From Actinocatenispora comari (GTDB lineage Bacteria; Actinomycetota; Actinomycetes; Mycobacteriales; Micromonosporaceae), in NCBI RefSeq assembly GCF_017312725.1, contig NZ_BOPO01000082.1, positions 1 to 55,660 of the forward strand: a stretch of 55,660 nucleotides of DNA, read 5' to 3'. A program made the translations under genes and the position numbers. Shown here piece after piece: positions 35,116 through 43,458 of the stretch; within the stretch, counting starts at the first letter, position 1; every line of letters begins with the position of its first letter. The notes beneath the pieces are model-generated. The model saw only the letters and a list, made by a program, of their open reading frames with translations. It had not been told where the DNA came from and did no database searches.

Positions 35116-35415
35116 ATGGGTGCGGTGACCGCGCACCTGGCGATGTCGTTTGACGGGTTCGTCGCGGACCCGGACGACGGCTGCGACGAGCTGTTCGGCT
35201 TCTACGCCACCGGCGAGGTGCCGCTCCAGCTCAGCGACGGCTTTCCGGAGCCGCACGTCTCGCGGCGCACCGCGAAGTTGCTGACGGCCGAGCAGCCTGG
35301 TGCCGGTGATCCTCGGCCGCGGTGACCCGTGGCTCGCCGGCACCCGGGGTGCTTGTTGGACCCGGCGGTGGCCGCCGACTGCGGCGTCACCCACCTCCGC
35401 TACCGGGTGCCGCCT
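35116..35415 (+). pseudogene. Dihydrofolate-reductase-like (RibD C-terminal) gene, deleted and frameshifted
   Basis: From ATG 35116 the frame reads MGAVTAHLAMSFDGFVADPD, the first strand and NADPH-site region of bacterial DHFR-like reductases. After AKLLTAEQ the middle is missing and the end appears first as LVPVILGRGDPWLAG, then in another frame as LLDPAVAADCGVTHLRYRV. At least one large deletion and one frameshift make it non-functional. Confidence 0.75.
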
Positions 35416-35463
35416 CACCGACCGATCCGTACGACCGTTGCCGCGCAACGGGTCCGGCGGCCG

Positions 35464-36735
35464 TCAGAGGCGGACGGCCGTTCCGCCGACGCGGACCTCG
35501 GTGGCGTCGATGGGCAGTACGGCGGCGTCCCGGCCGGCGTCGTGCCAGCTGCCGCTGCCGGTGCGGTACGCGAGGGTCCTGCCCTTGGCGGCGACCACCC
35601 ACCCGTCCGGCAGCTTCCACTTGACGGGCAGCACGGCGGTGCGGTCGGCGACCCCGACGTAGTGCACGGTGCTGCCGTTGACCACGACGTACACGTGGCT
35701 CGGTTCGCTGTCGTACTGCACCTCGCCGAGGACGAACGGCGTGCCGGTCTGCCCGTACACGACCCACGGGGTCAGCGACGGGACCGCCGGGAACTCCTCC
35801 AGCGGGTCGGCGTAGTCGCTGGCCTGGAACGCCTTCCGGAACACCTTCGCCGCACCGCCGCGGGCTGCCCAGCCGAGCTGCGCGGCACCGGCGGTGGCCG
35901 GGATCGCGGTCGGCGCCTTCGACTCGCCCAGCGGGTCCGGCCGTGCGCCCCAGCCCAGCGTGTGGTCGCGCGCCGTCATCGGCGAGATCGGGGTCGGGGA
36001 GCCGAGGACCTGCAGGGCGGTCGGATGGTCGTTGGACGCCACCAACATCGTCTCACCGCGCGCCACGTCCAGTACCGCGACGCCGTCGGTGAAGTGCACC
36101 CGGTGCCAGATCCGGCTGGTCCGGTGGGAGTCGAAGGAGTGCCGGGTCGAGTAGTAGGCCGGCGCGCCCACGTCGACGGCGATCATCAGCCGGTTGCCGA
36201 ACGCGGGCTCGGCGAGGCCCGGCCGGTCCGGGTCGAGCACCTCGGCATCGCCCACCTGGAACGCGCCCTTCCCGGTACGGGTGAGCAGGCTGACGGCGAT
36301 CTGGCGCACCGTGGACTTGTCCTGCGCGACGGCGGACACCCGGTGCCCGACGATCGCGGCGTCGCCGTAGCGGGTACGGCCGATCCAGATGACGTGGCCC
36401 TTCGCCTTGCCGTGGGTCTCCTTGGTGTAGCCGCGCCGGGCGGCGGCGAGCGCCGCCTCGTCGTGCGCGAGGTTGCCGCGGGTCGGCCGGTCGAGCAGGC
36501 CGCTGACGCTCGCGGCGGTGGCGTTCACCCGCTCCGGCCGGTTCGCCGCGCGGTACCCGGCCACCGAGGCGAGCAGCGCGAACACCAGGAGCGCGGCGGT
36601 GATGCCGCTGATCCTGGCGCGCCGGCGGCGCTGCCGGCGCTGCCCGCCACGGCGGGCGGCGGTCACGATGTCGTCGGCCGGGGCGAGGTGTGCGGTGGCG
36701 TCCTGGAGCGCCCGGTGCAGCTCGTCGGTACTCAT
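35464..36735 (-). CDS. Putative anti-sigma-like membrane protein
   Basis: 423 aa from ATG 36735, sharing one base (TGATG) with the sigma gene upstream. The first 40 residues are cytoplasmic and basic, a single TM segment lies at about 43-60 (ISGITAALLVFALLASVAGY), and the remaining 360 residues are outside the membrane with beta-rich sequence (AVSLLTRTGKGAFQVGD, WVVYGQTGTPFVLGEVQYDS). Cotranslation with an ECF sigma factor suggests it senses an envelope signal and controls the sigma factor. No ZAS motif was seen. Confidence 0.65.
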   Translation of the reverse strand: MSTDELHRALQDATAHLAPADDIVTAARRGGQRRQRRRRARISGITAALLVFALLASVAGYRAANRPERVNATAASVSGLLDRPTRGNLAHDEAALAAARRGYTKETHGKAKGHVIWIGRTRYGDAAIVGHRVSAVAQDKSTVRQIAVSLLTRTGKGAFQVGDAEVLDPDRPGLAEPAFGNRLMIAVDVGAPAYYSTRHSFDSHRTSRIWHRVHFTDGVAVLDVARGETMLVASNDHPTALQVLGSPTPISPMTARDHTLGWGARPDPLGESKAPTAIPATAGAAQLGWAARGGAAKVFRKAFQASDYADPLEEFPAVPSLTPWVVYGQTGTPFVLGEVQYDSEPSHVYVVVNGSTVHYVGVADRTAVLPVKWKLPDGWVVAAKGRTLAYRTGSGSWHDAGRDAAVLPIDATEVRVGGTAVRL

Positions 36736-37256
36736 CACTCGCTCCTTGTGCCGGTGTCGGACGAGGGCACGAACACGTCCGGCAGGGTGCTGCGCAGATG
36801 TGCGAGGGCTCGCGAGGTGTGGCTCTTGACGGTGCCGACGGAGCAGCCCATGACCCGGGCGGTGTCGGCCTCGGACAGGTCGTCCAGGTAGCGCAGCACG
36901 ACCGCGGCCCGTTGCCGCATCGGCAGGCCGCGCAACGCATGCAGCACCGCGCCGCGGACCGCCACCTCGTCGGCGCGGTCGTCGACCGCCTCGTCGGCGT
37001 GGTCGTACAGGGGTGCCTCGCGCACCCGCCGCGACCGCCGGCGCCAGCGGTTGATCGCCTGGTTGGTCAGGATCCGCCGCGCGTACGCCTCGGGTTCCCC
37101 GTCGATCCGCCGCCACTTGACGTAGAGCCGCTCCAGTACCTCCTGGAGCAGGTCCTCCGCCTCCTGCCGGTCGGTGGTCAACAGGTACGCCGAGCGCAGC
37201 AGCGCCGCCGATCGGGCCCGGACGAACTCGTCGAACCCCGTCCCTGGGTCGGCCAT
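36735..37256 (-). CDS. SigE-family ECF RNA polymerase sigma factor
   Basis: 173 aa from ATG 37256. Region 2 contains ALLRSAYLLTTDRQEAEDLL and YVKWRRI; region 4 contains LPMRQRAAVVLRYLDDLSEA and VGTVKSHTSRAL, the typical SigE-type family of actinobacteria. It is followed directly by the membrane anti-sigma-like gene. Promoter specificity cannot be predicted here. The protein redirects RNA polymerase to a stress or envelope regulon. Confidence 0.92.
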   Translation of the reverse strand: MADPGTGFDEFVRARSAALLRSAYLLTTDRQEAEDLLQEVLERLYVKWRRIDGEPEAYARRILTNQAINRWRRRSRRVREAPLYDHADEAVDDRADEVAVRGAVLHALRGLPMRQRAAVVLRYLDDLSEADTARVMGCSVGTVKSHTSRALAHLRSTLPDVFVPSSDTGTRSE

Positions 37257-37346
37257 CGCACCTCCATCTCACCAGGTACGACACCGGCCGCCGCACCGAG
37301 GTTTACCGGAACCGGCGGAAGAACCGGCGAATCGCGCGCCGGCGGG

Positions 37347-37820
37347 TCAGCTCCACCCGTACCTGCCGCGCAGCACCGCGGCGACCCGGCCGAAGCGGGG
37401 CTGGTCGAGGATGGCGCCCTCGCGGCGGATGCCGTCCTCGCGCATGGTCAGCACCCGGTCCAGCCGCAGCCAGCTGGGTCGGTGCTGCCGGTCCCAGTCG
37501 CCGGGGCCGAGCGGGTACCAGTTGTGCTGGCCGTCCCGGCGGGCGTTGCTGGACAGCATCAGCCCGTACAGGGTGCGGCGGCCGGAGCGGCCGACGACCA
37601 GCACCGGCCGGTCCTTGCCCTGGCGCGGATCCTCCTCGTACGGCACCCAGGTCCAGACGATCTCGCCCGGATCGGCCCGGCCGTCCAGTTCCGGCGCGTA
37701 CGCGAGGGTGCGGCGCCGCAGTGCGGCGACCTGGCGGGGGCGGGCCGGCCGGGCCGGAGCGGGTACGCCGGGGCGGCGTCGGCGCAGGCGGGCGGCCACG
37801 GAGGCGAGGAGATTCGGCAC
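37347..37820 (-). CDS. PemK/MazF-like protein
   Basis: 157 aa from ATG 37820. After a basic, low-complexity N-terminal extension (about 45 residues) a MazF/PemK barrel is visible: GEIVWTWVPYEEDPRQGKDR, PVLVVGRSGRRTLYGLMLSS, LRLDRVLTMREDGIRREGAI. MazF enzymes are mRNA interferases, but this family of lone actinobacterial homologues often lacks a partner. No antitoxin gene is adjacent, so the role may be housekeeping. Confidence 0.75.
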   Translation of the reverse strand: MPNLLASVAARLRRRRPGVPAPARPARPRQVAALRRRTLAYAPELDGRADPGEIVWTWVPYEEDPRQGKDRPVLVVGRSGRRTLYGLMLSSNARRDGQHNWYPLGPGDWDRQHRPSWLRLDRVLTMREDGIRREGAILDQPRFGRVAAVLRGRYGWS

Positions 37821-37858
37821 GCCGGCACCCTACCGGCCCCGATTTGTCCGCCGCGGGA

Positions 37859-37879
37859 ATTGAGCGGGGTCGACTCAAG
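37859..37879. promoter_or_regulatory. HAIR-like operator (HspR type) upstream of Hsp20 gene
   Basis: ATTGAGC (37859-37865), seven bases, then ACTCAAG (37873-37879) matches the HspR inverted repeat CTTGAGT-N7-ACTCAAG with the left arm altered at its outer and inner base. It lies 66 bp before the Hsp20 start, so heat-shock repression by HspR is likely. Confidence 0.6.
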
Positions 37880-37944
37880 TTGTAGGGAGTGACGCCCGGT
37901 GCTGCCGGGCCGCGAGTGAGTGGTACGGCCGAAGGAGATGTTCG

Positions 37945-38445
37945 ATGAACAGTGTGTCGTTGTGGTCCCGGACCAACCGGTTCGCCGAGTTCGACGCGCT
38001 GGTGCGCAGCGCGTTCGGGGACGGCACGAGCTGGCCGGCGCAGCGGTCCGGGTTCACCCCGGCCGCCGACGTGGTGTCCGACGGTGAGGACGCGGTGATC
38101 CGCATCGAGCTGCCCGGCGTGCGCGTCGAGGACGACGTGACCGTCGAGGTCGACGGTGACCGCCTGGTGGTGCGCGGCGAGCGCCGGGACGAGACCACCG
38201 ACGGCGAGCGCGGCCGGCGCGAGGTGCGCTACGGCGCGTTCCGGCGCACCTTCGGGCTGCCCCGGCACGTCGGACCGGACGCGGTGACCGCCAGCTACGA
38301 CGCCGGCGTGCTCACCGTGCGGGTGGCCGGTGCGTACGCGCAGCCGGCGACCCACCGGATCGCCGTGACGACCGGGCAGCCGGCGGCGGTGGACGCGGGC
38401 GAGCGCCCGGCCGAGTCGACCGACGAGGCGGCGACCGAGGAGTAA
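37945..38445 (+). CDS. Hsp20/alpha-crystallin small heat shock protein
   Basis: 166 aa from ATG 37945 with GAAGGAG upstream. The alpha-crystallin domain spans about 35-130 (TPAADVVSDGEDAVIRIELP, VTVEVDGDRLVVRGER, YGAFRRTFGLPRHV). It ends in an acidic, Glu/Thr-rich tail. These ATP-independent chaperones hold unfolding proteins. The HAIR-like element upstream and a strong terminator downstream (38494-38523) define a single-gene unit. Confidence 0.93.
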   Translation: MNSVSLWSRTNRFAEFDALVRSAFGDGTSWPAQRSGFTPAADVVSDGEDAVIRIELPGVRVEDDVTVEVDGDRLVVRGERRDETTDGERGRREVRYGAFRRTFGLPRHVGPDAVTASYDAGVLTVRVAGAYAQPATHRIAVTTGQPAAVDAGERPAESTDEAATEE

Positions 38446-38493
38446 GGATCGGCAGCGGCCGGCTGTGCCGGCCGGGAACGACGATCGACCGAC

Positions 38494-38523
38494 GATGGCC
38501 CGGCGCACTCGCGCCGGGCCATC
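38494..38523 (+). terminator. Strong hairpin terminator after Hsp20
   Basis: GATGGCCCGGCGC (38494-38506), loop ACTC, then the exact complement 38511-38523: a perfect 13-bp GC-rich stem. It lies 48 bp after the stop. There is no T-run, as usual for actinomycetes. Confidence 0.85.
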
Positions 38524-38531
38524 TCCGTGCC

Positions 38532-38687
38532 GCTCAGCCCGGCCGGTCAGTCGTGCCGGTCAGTCGTGCCGGTCAGTCGTGCCGCTCAGTCGTGCTGCTC
38601 AGTCGTGCCGCTCAGCCCGGCCGGTCAGTCGTGCCGGTCGGTCGTGCTGCTCAGTCGTGCTGCTCAGTCGTGCCGGTCAGTCGTGTC
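38532..38687. repeat. 12-unit 13-bp tandem array (GGTCAGTCGTGCC type)
   Basis: Twelve units stand in exact 13-bp register from 38532 to 38687, with variants at the first, middle and last bases (GGTCAGTCGTGCC, GCTCAGTCGTGCT, GCTCAGCCCGGCC, GGTCGGTCGTGCT). They fill the space between the Hsp20 terminator and the methyltransferase gene end and are not coding (13 is not a multiple of 3). Confidence 0.92.
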
Positions 38688-38729
38688 CGGCAGCTGCCCG
38701 CCGGAGATCCGGCAGCTGCCCGCCGGAGA
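38686..38729. repeat. 22-bp perfect direct repeat (two units)
   Basis: TCCGGCAGCTGCCCGCCGGA plus GA occurs at 38686-38707 and again at 38708-38729, directly after the 13-bp array. It contains the CCGGCAGCTGCCGG-like palindromic core. Confidence 0.85.
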
Positions 38730-38811
38730 CGTTCGGCAGGTGCCGCTCGGCAGAGATGCGCGACGGTGAGGTCGGGCGGGGATGCCCGCGATCGTGCCGC
38801 GGGTCGGAGCC

Positions 38812-39864
38812 TCAGCGCAGCCGGGCGAGGACGGTGACTTCCTTGCGGTTGTGGTACAGCTGCCGGGCGAACAGCACCTGGTAGCGCTCCCGCAGCAGCC
38901 GCAGGCAGTCGCGTACGGTGTCCAGCGGCCGGCGGCTGCCGGTCTTGAGGGTGAGCACGATGTGCGCGCCGGGTCGAAGCTGGCCGGCCGCGTCCAGCAT
39001 CACCCGGGTGCTCAGCCGCGGCTCCATCCGCAGGTCGTTCACGGCCAGATCGAACCGGGTCCGGTTGGACCGGAAGAACTCCCCGACGGTGGTCGCGACG
39101 TGGTGCACCCGCGGGTCGGCGGTCAGCGTTTCGGCGAGCGCGCCCGGGTCGATCGCCCACACGTCCAGGCCGCGCTCGCGCAGGATGCGGGTCCAGCCGC
39201 CGGGCGCCGCGCCCAGGTCGACGGCCCGCCCGCGGTCCGGCAGCGGCACCGGGTACGCCTGGAACAGCTCCTCCAGCTTGAACTCGGCGCGGGAGACCTG
39301 GTCGGGGCCGCGGGACAGCCGGACCCGGCCGCCGGGCCAGTCGCTGAGGCTGTCGGCCGCCCGGTTGAGCCCGATCAGCACCCCGTCGCGGGTCACCGCG
39401 CAGGACACCACGGTGTCCGCGCCGGCCCGCCGTACCGTGCGGCCGTCGTCCCGCAGCGCCGCCGCGACCGCGTCGAACAGCTGCCGGGAGCCGTACCCGG
39501 CGGTGTCCGGCTCGCTGATCCACGCCTGCACGGCGAGCTCGTCGGCGCGGCCCGCATCGGCCAGCTCGTCCGGCAGCGGGCCGTCGAGCACCGCGCGTAC
39601 CTGGTCCGCGACCCGGTCGGGATCGTCGGCGTCGGGCCGCGGTACCCGGGCCAGCTCGACGGTCAGGTGCCGGACGAACACCACTGGGCGGGTCCGGCAG
39701 GCGGCGGCGACCTCGGCGGCGGTGGGGCCGGCGGACAGTACGCCCAGATCCGGGCCGATCCGCTCGACGGCGGGGGACTGCAGGGTCCGCTGCAGTTCCC
39801 GGGCGGCGGCGCCGAAGCTCTCCTCGTCGGCGGAGAACACGACCCGCCCGCTGTCGTGGTTCAC
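38812..39864 (-). CDS. RlmM/FtsJ-like SAM-dependent rRNA 2'-O-methyltransferase
   Basis: 350 aa from GTG 39864 (an upstream frame extension has no ribosome-binding site). The N-terminal 180 residues are THUMP-like; the C-terminal half is a FtsJ-type methyltransferase: SRAEFKLEEL (Lys 196), VDLGAAPGGW (216-224, SAM site), AVNDLRMEP (Asp) and LTLKTG (Lys), giving the K-D-K-E tetrad. Related enzymes methylate 23S rRNA ribose. The strand and gap suggest monocistronic expression. Confidence 0.75.
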   Translation of the reverse strand: MNHDSGRVVFSADEESFGAAARELQRTLQSPAVERIGPDLGVLSAGPTAAEVAAACRTRPVVFVRHLTVELARVPRPDADDPDRVADQVRAVLDGPLPDELADAGRADELAVQAWISEPDTAGYGSRQLFDAVAAALRDDGRTVRRAGADTVVSCAVTRDGVLIGLNRAADSLSDWPGGRVRLSRGPDQVSRAEFKLEELFQAYPVPLPDRGRAVDLGAAPGGWTRILRERGLDVWAIDPGALAETLTADPRVHHVATTVGEFFRSNRTRFDLAVNDLRMEPRLSTRVMLDAAGQLRPGAHIVLTLKTGSRRPLDTVRDCLRLLRERYQVLFARQLYHNRKEVTVLARLR

Positions 39865-39970
39865 GCCGCGCTCACACCTCTCCGCGCTCGCCCGCCGCGA
39901 CCGGCCGGCTCGGCGGGCCGCGGTGTCCGAGGGACTACCTGGGGTTCTCGGCACCCCGTGGACGAAACAA

Positions 39971-40015
39971 TGGCCCCGCGGTGGTGAAGATCGACTTCAC
40001 CGTCCGGCGGGGCCA
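39971..40015 (-). terminator. Long hairpin downstream of rpmB
   Basis: TGGCCCCGC (39971-39979) pairs with GCGGGGCCA (40007-40015), enclosing an inner stem GGTGAAG-ATCGA-CTTCACC. It lies just after the L28 gene stop and would also work in the opposite direction. Confidence 0.8.
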
Positions 40016-40068
40016 GTGCGATGGCTCGGCTCGACCCGGACGCAGGAGGACCGGGCCGGCGGCGGCCG

Positions 40069-40287
40069 TCAGGCGCGGCGCAGAACCTTGCCCTTCTTCA
40101 GGCAGGAGGTGCACACCTTCAGCCGCTTCGGGGTGCCGTTCACCACGGTGCGCACCGGCTGGATGTTCGGGTTGAAGCGGCGGGACGTGCGTGACTTCAC
40201 CCGGCGCACCAGCGCGTTGCGGCCGAGCCGTTGAACGCTCTTGCCGTAGCCGGGCTCTTTGCCGCAGACGTCGCAACGCATAGACAC
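40069..40287 (-). CDS. rpmB: 50S ribosomal protein L28
   Basis: 72 aa from GTG 40287, seven bases after AGGAG; ATG 40293 is too close to the site and ATG 40281 too far. CDVCGKEPGYGKSVQ, RRFNPNIQPVRTVVNGTPKR and VCTSCLKKGKVLR are diagnostic for L28, including the CxxC pairs of the zinc-binding form. It is a component of the large ribosomal subunit. Zinc-binding copies usually have a zinc-free paralogue elsewhere. Confidence 0.95.
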   Translation of the reverse strand: MSMRCDVCGKEPGYGKSVQRLGRNALVRRVKSRTSRRFNPNIQPVRTVVNGTPKRLKVCTSCLKKGKVLRRA

Positions 40288-40465
40288 GGTCATTCTCCTG
40301 CGTATGGTGGGGTGCTCTCAGGCGCCACTAGGGCACAGAATCTTCATCAGTCTAGCCGAGGGTCATTCCGGGCGACCACGTGGGCCCATCGGACGCCGCG
40401 GCGGCGCCGACTCGCCGGCAAAACCGGACGAACCACGACAAAGGGCTCGTCAGCCGGCGCTCGAC

Positions 40466-43348
40466 TCACCACCCTACCCGCAGCAGCCACCCGCGTCCCG
40501 GCGGTACCGGGAGCGGCTCGCCCGGCGCGAAGTCCCGCGCCGGCTGGAACCCGTCGATGGAGGCGGCGCGTACCGGTCCGGTCGGCAGTACCGCCGGGTC
40601 GAGCGACAGGGCGACCTCGACCGGCTCCGGCGCCCAGCTGGCCACCGCCACCAGTGCGCTGCCCCGGCCGTCCGGCCCGGTGCGCAGGTACGTGGTGGCC
40701 AGCACGTCGTCGCGGTCGGTGCCGGCCGGGTCGGCCGGCGACCACCAGCCGAGCATCCGGGCCGCGCCGATCCCGAACGCGTCCCACTCGCTCCACAGTG
40801 GACGCGGATCGGCGCCGTGTCCGAGCCGGCCGGTCATCCCGAACACCATCCCGCGCCACGGGTTGCCGCCGTCCTGCAGCATCTCCCCGGTCAGCCCGTA
40901 CGGCAGGCCGGACATCTCGACGAGCCAGCGGTCCGGCGACGCGTCGTGGTCGAAGTACTCGCCGAACCAGAGCCGGTCGGTGAACGGCAGGTGCTCCAGG
41001 TACAGGTTGGCGCTGGAGGCGAAGCCGTCCCGCTCGTTGTACTGGTTGGCCGAGTGCACGTCGATCAGCGGTTCCGGCCGCCCCCGGTCCAGGATCCGGC
41101 GCAGCCGCAGCATGGTGCTGCGGTCGAACGCGATGTCGTCCAGGTAGATCCCGTCGATGCCGGCGCTGCGGACCAGGTGGTCCAGCCCGGCGAGGTAGTA
41201 GTTGAGGAACCGGCCGCCACCGTCGACGATCAGCGAGCTGTCCTCGGTCGGGGTGGCGTACCAGGCGGGCAGGTAGCCGGTGTCCACGTGCTCGCGCAGC
41301 CAGGAGCAGCCGCCGCCGGGCCCGCGGGCGAACACCTCGTCGCCCAGCGACAGCAGCGCGAACAGCTCCGGCGCCCGGGTGCTCAGCTCCCGCACCGTGT
41401 AGTACAACTTGACCGCGAGGCCGGCCGCGTGCGCCTGGTCCACGTAGGACGCCATCGTCTCCGGTGTCACGAACGGATAGTTCAGGTACGGGTTGACCGG
41501 CGTGGCGTGGTGGATGTTGACCACGGTGGCGCCGGTCGCCGCCGCCTCGTCGACCGGCCGGCAGTCGTGCAGGTACCGCTGGGCGAAGTGCCGGTCGGTG
41601 CGTACCGGCTTGAACGGGGTCGGCAGCAGCCGCGCGTCGAACCGCAACCGCTGCCCGGCCCGCAGCCGGCGGGCGCCGCCGTAGCAGCGCAGTCGCAGCA
41701 CCGGGCCGTCGGCGACGGTACGGATGCCGCCCCGCCCGCCGTTGTGCCACGACTCCGGCAGCACCAGCGGTCGCTGGTGGTAGAAGTTCGTGTTCAGCGG
41801 GCGCACGTAGTGCTCGTCGGACAGCCGCACCTGCACGCCGGCGGCCACGTTGCCCAGCCACACCGCGTCCTGGTTGCGGGCCACGTCCCAGTGCCAGTCC
41901 ACCGTGGCCGGTCGGGTACCGCCGGGCACGCCGAGACCCATCAGGTAGGGCACCGCGTCGGCCCGCAACGGCAGCTCCAGCGCGACGTCGGCCAGCTCGA
42001 CGTCGTCGGCCGCGACCAGCTCGATGCGCAGCGTCAGCGCGCCGTCGAACTCCAACCGGCCGATCAGCTCGACCGTCACGCCGGCGGCGCTGCCGTGCGC
42101 CGACCAGTCCGCGTGGGCGCGCCCGGCGGCGTCGTGCCGCAGCGCGGTGAGCGGCTCGTGCGGCACGCCGTCGGCATCTCGTACGGTCAGCGTCACCGGC
42201 GCGGCGAGCAACTCGGTCGGCGCCGTACCGAGCTGCCCGTCCGGGGTGAAGAAGCTGGTCAGCCGCGCCGGCAGGCCGCTGTCGGCCAGGGTGACCGACC
42301 GGCCCAGCACCCGCAGCGCCGCACCGTCGACCCGGACCGGGTGGTACGGCCGTACCACGCTGTCGTCCGAGCCGATCCGGGAGTTCAGCCACCGCAGCCG
42401 GCGCAACGCCACCGGATCGCCCAGGTGCGTGCCGACCGGCTCGCCGGGCGGCGCGGCGGTGGGCGGCGGGGTCGGCGCGGGGGCGGCGACGGTGAGGGTG
42501 ACCTCGACCGTGGCGCTGCGGCCCCCGGCGGTGACGGTGAACGTGCCGCGGTGCTCGCCGGGCCGCGCGTCGGGCGGGACCGCGGCGCCGCACCACAGCG
42601 CGGCGACGGTGTATTCGGGCACGTCCAGCCGGCGGTGCAGCGGCGCACCGTTCTCGTCGGTACCGCCGAGCGTTGGGCAGTCGAAGATCCCGGCGCCGAG
42701 CCCACCGTCCGCTGTGGACAGTGAGCCGAACTCGACGGCCACGTCGGTCACGTCGGTGCCGTAGACGCCGAGCTGGAAGGCGTGGTACTCACCGGGTTCG
42801 GCGCGCAGCCGCAACCGTCCACAGTGGTCGTTCTCCAGCCAGCGGGCGGGCAGCTGCCGCATCCGGATCGGGTGCTCGCGGTCCTCGCCGAACACCAGCA
42901 GTTCCGGTCCGGCCGGTGGGGCGGCGGCCGGGCGTTCCATCTCGGTGTACCGGTGATGCTCGTCGATCGCCTGGTAGCACACGGATTCCGGGGCCGTGGC
43001 GGCCGCGGCCGCCACGCGTCGCCAGGTCGCCTCCGGTGTCGGCGGCGGGAGGTACTCGTGCTCGGGATAGGACCGGCTGCCCGCCGCCGTGTACGGCAGG
43101 TAGTAGACGAGATGCTCGCCCGGTCCGGCGGGCTCGAAGACGCACCGGCCGGCGTCGACGAACGCGTTCGGTACCGGCGCGCCGTCGGGGGAGTGGACCA
43201 CCACCCCGCCGCGGTGGCGATCGGGCAGGCGCCACGGCAGCGGTACCGCGACCGCAGGGGCCCGGCTGCGGACGGTGACGACGGCGCGGTGGTTGCCGAG
43301 CGCATCGGCGTCCCACGATGCGGAAGAAACCACTTCCAGGGCTGGCAT
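40466..43348 (-). CDS. Glycoside-hydrolase-like protein (DUF6067-type)
   Basis: 960 aa from ATG 43348; ATG 43405 has a better GGAG site and would add 19 residues overlapping the divergent promoter. N-terminal beta-rich domains (about 1-330), then a TIM-barrel part (about 560-860) with SYVDQAHAAGLAVKLYYTVR, GIDGIYLDDIAFDRSTMLRL and EHLPFTDRLWFGEYFDHDAS, and a C-terminal beta domain. The YLDDIAFDR Asp is the candidate catalytic residue. No signal peptide, so it is cytoplasmic. Divergent to the sugar ABC genes it probably processes imported glycans. Confidence 0.72.
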   Translation of the reverse strand: MPALEVVSSASWDADALGNHRAVVTVRSRAPAVAVPLPWRLPDRHRGGVVVHSPDGAPVPNAFVDAGRCVFEPAGPGEHLVYYLPYTAAGSRSYPEHEYLPPPTPEATWRRVAAAAATAPESVCYQAIDEHHRYTEMERPAAAPPAGPELLVFGEDREHPIRMRQLPARWLENDHCGRLRLRAEPGEYHAFQLGVYGTDVTDVAVEFGSLSTADGGLGAGIFDCPTLGGTDENGAPLHRRLDVPEYTVAALWCGAAVPPDARPGEHRGTFTVTAGGRSATVEVTLTVAAPAPTPPPTAAPPGEPVGTHLGDPVALRRLRWLNSRIGSDDSVVRPYHPVRVDGAALRVLGRSVTLADSGLPARLTSFFTPDGQLGTAPTELLAAPVTLTVRDADGVPHEPLTALRHDAAGRAHADWSAHGSAAGVTVELIGRLEFDGALTLRIELVAADDVELADVALELPLRADAVPYLMGLGVPGGTRPATVDWHWDVARNQDAVWLGNVAAGVQVRLSDEHYVRPLNTNFYHQRPLVLPESWHNGGRGGIRTVADGPVLRLRCYGGARRLRAGQRLRFDARLLPTPFKPVRTDRHFAQRYLHDCRPVDEAAATGATVVNIHHATPVNPYLNYPFVTPETMASYVDQAHAAGLAVKLYYTVRELSTRAPELFALLSLGDEVFARGPGGGCSWLREHVDTGYLPAWYATPTEDSSLIVDGGGRFLNYYLAGLDHLVRSAGIDGIYLDDIAFDRSTMLRLRRILDRGRPEPLIDVHSANQYNERDGFASSANLYLEHLPFTDRLWFGEYFDHDASPDRWLVEMSGLPYGLTGEMLQDGGNPWRGMVFGMTGRLGHGADPRPLWSEWDAFGIGAARMLGWWSPADPAGTDRDDVLATTYLRTGPDGRGSALVAVASWAPEPVEVALSLDPAVLPTGPVRAASIDGFQPARDFAPGEPLPVPPGRGWLLRVGW

Positions 43349-43389
43349 GTTGCGCAATCTAGCTCGAAAGACTGGGAATTCGAACGCTC

Positions 43390-43426
43390 TTGACATACGG
43401 AACATCTTTTCTCCAGGATGTGTCAA
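43390..43426. promoter_or_regulatory. Divergent promoter/operator of the sugar-sulfatase locus
   Basis: TTGACA (43390-43395), an 18-bp gap and CAGGAT (43414-43419) form a possible promoter for the ABC genes. TGTCAA (43421-43426) is the mirror-image -35 for the GH gene, so TTGACA...TGTCAA is a palindrome spanning both. A single repressor could control both directions. Confidence 0.45.
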
Positions 43427-43458
43427 AACTCGAACCGAGGAGGCGAGGTGACCGCACC

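Noticed and set aside
34198-35448. 416-aa minus frame running through the tRNA
   Set aside because: Its end is the reverse translation of the tRNA and the body overlaps the pterin/VOC gene in another frame.
40259-42724. 821-aa plus-strand frame opposite the GH-like gene
   Set aside because: Arg/Gly/Val-rich shadow of the high-GC opposite gene; no domain or start signal.
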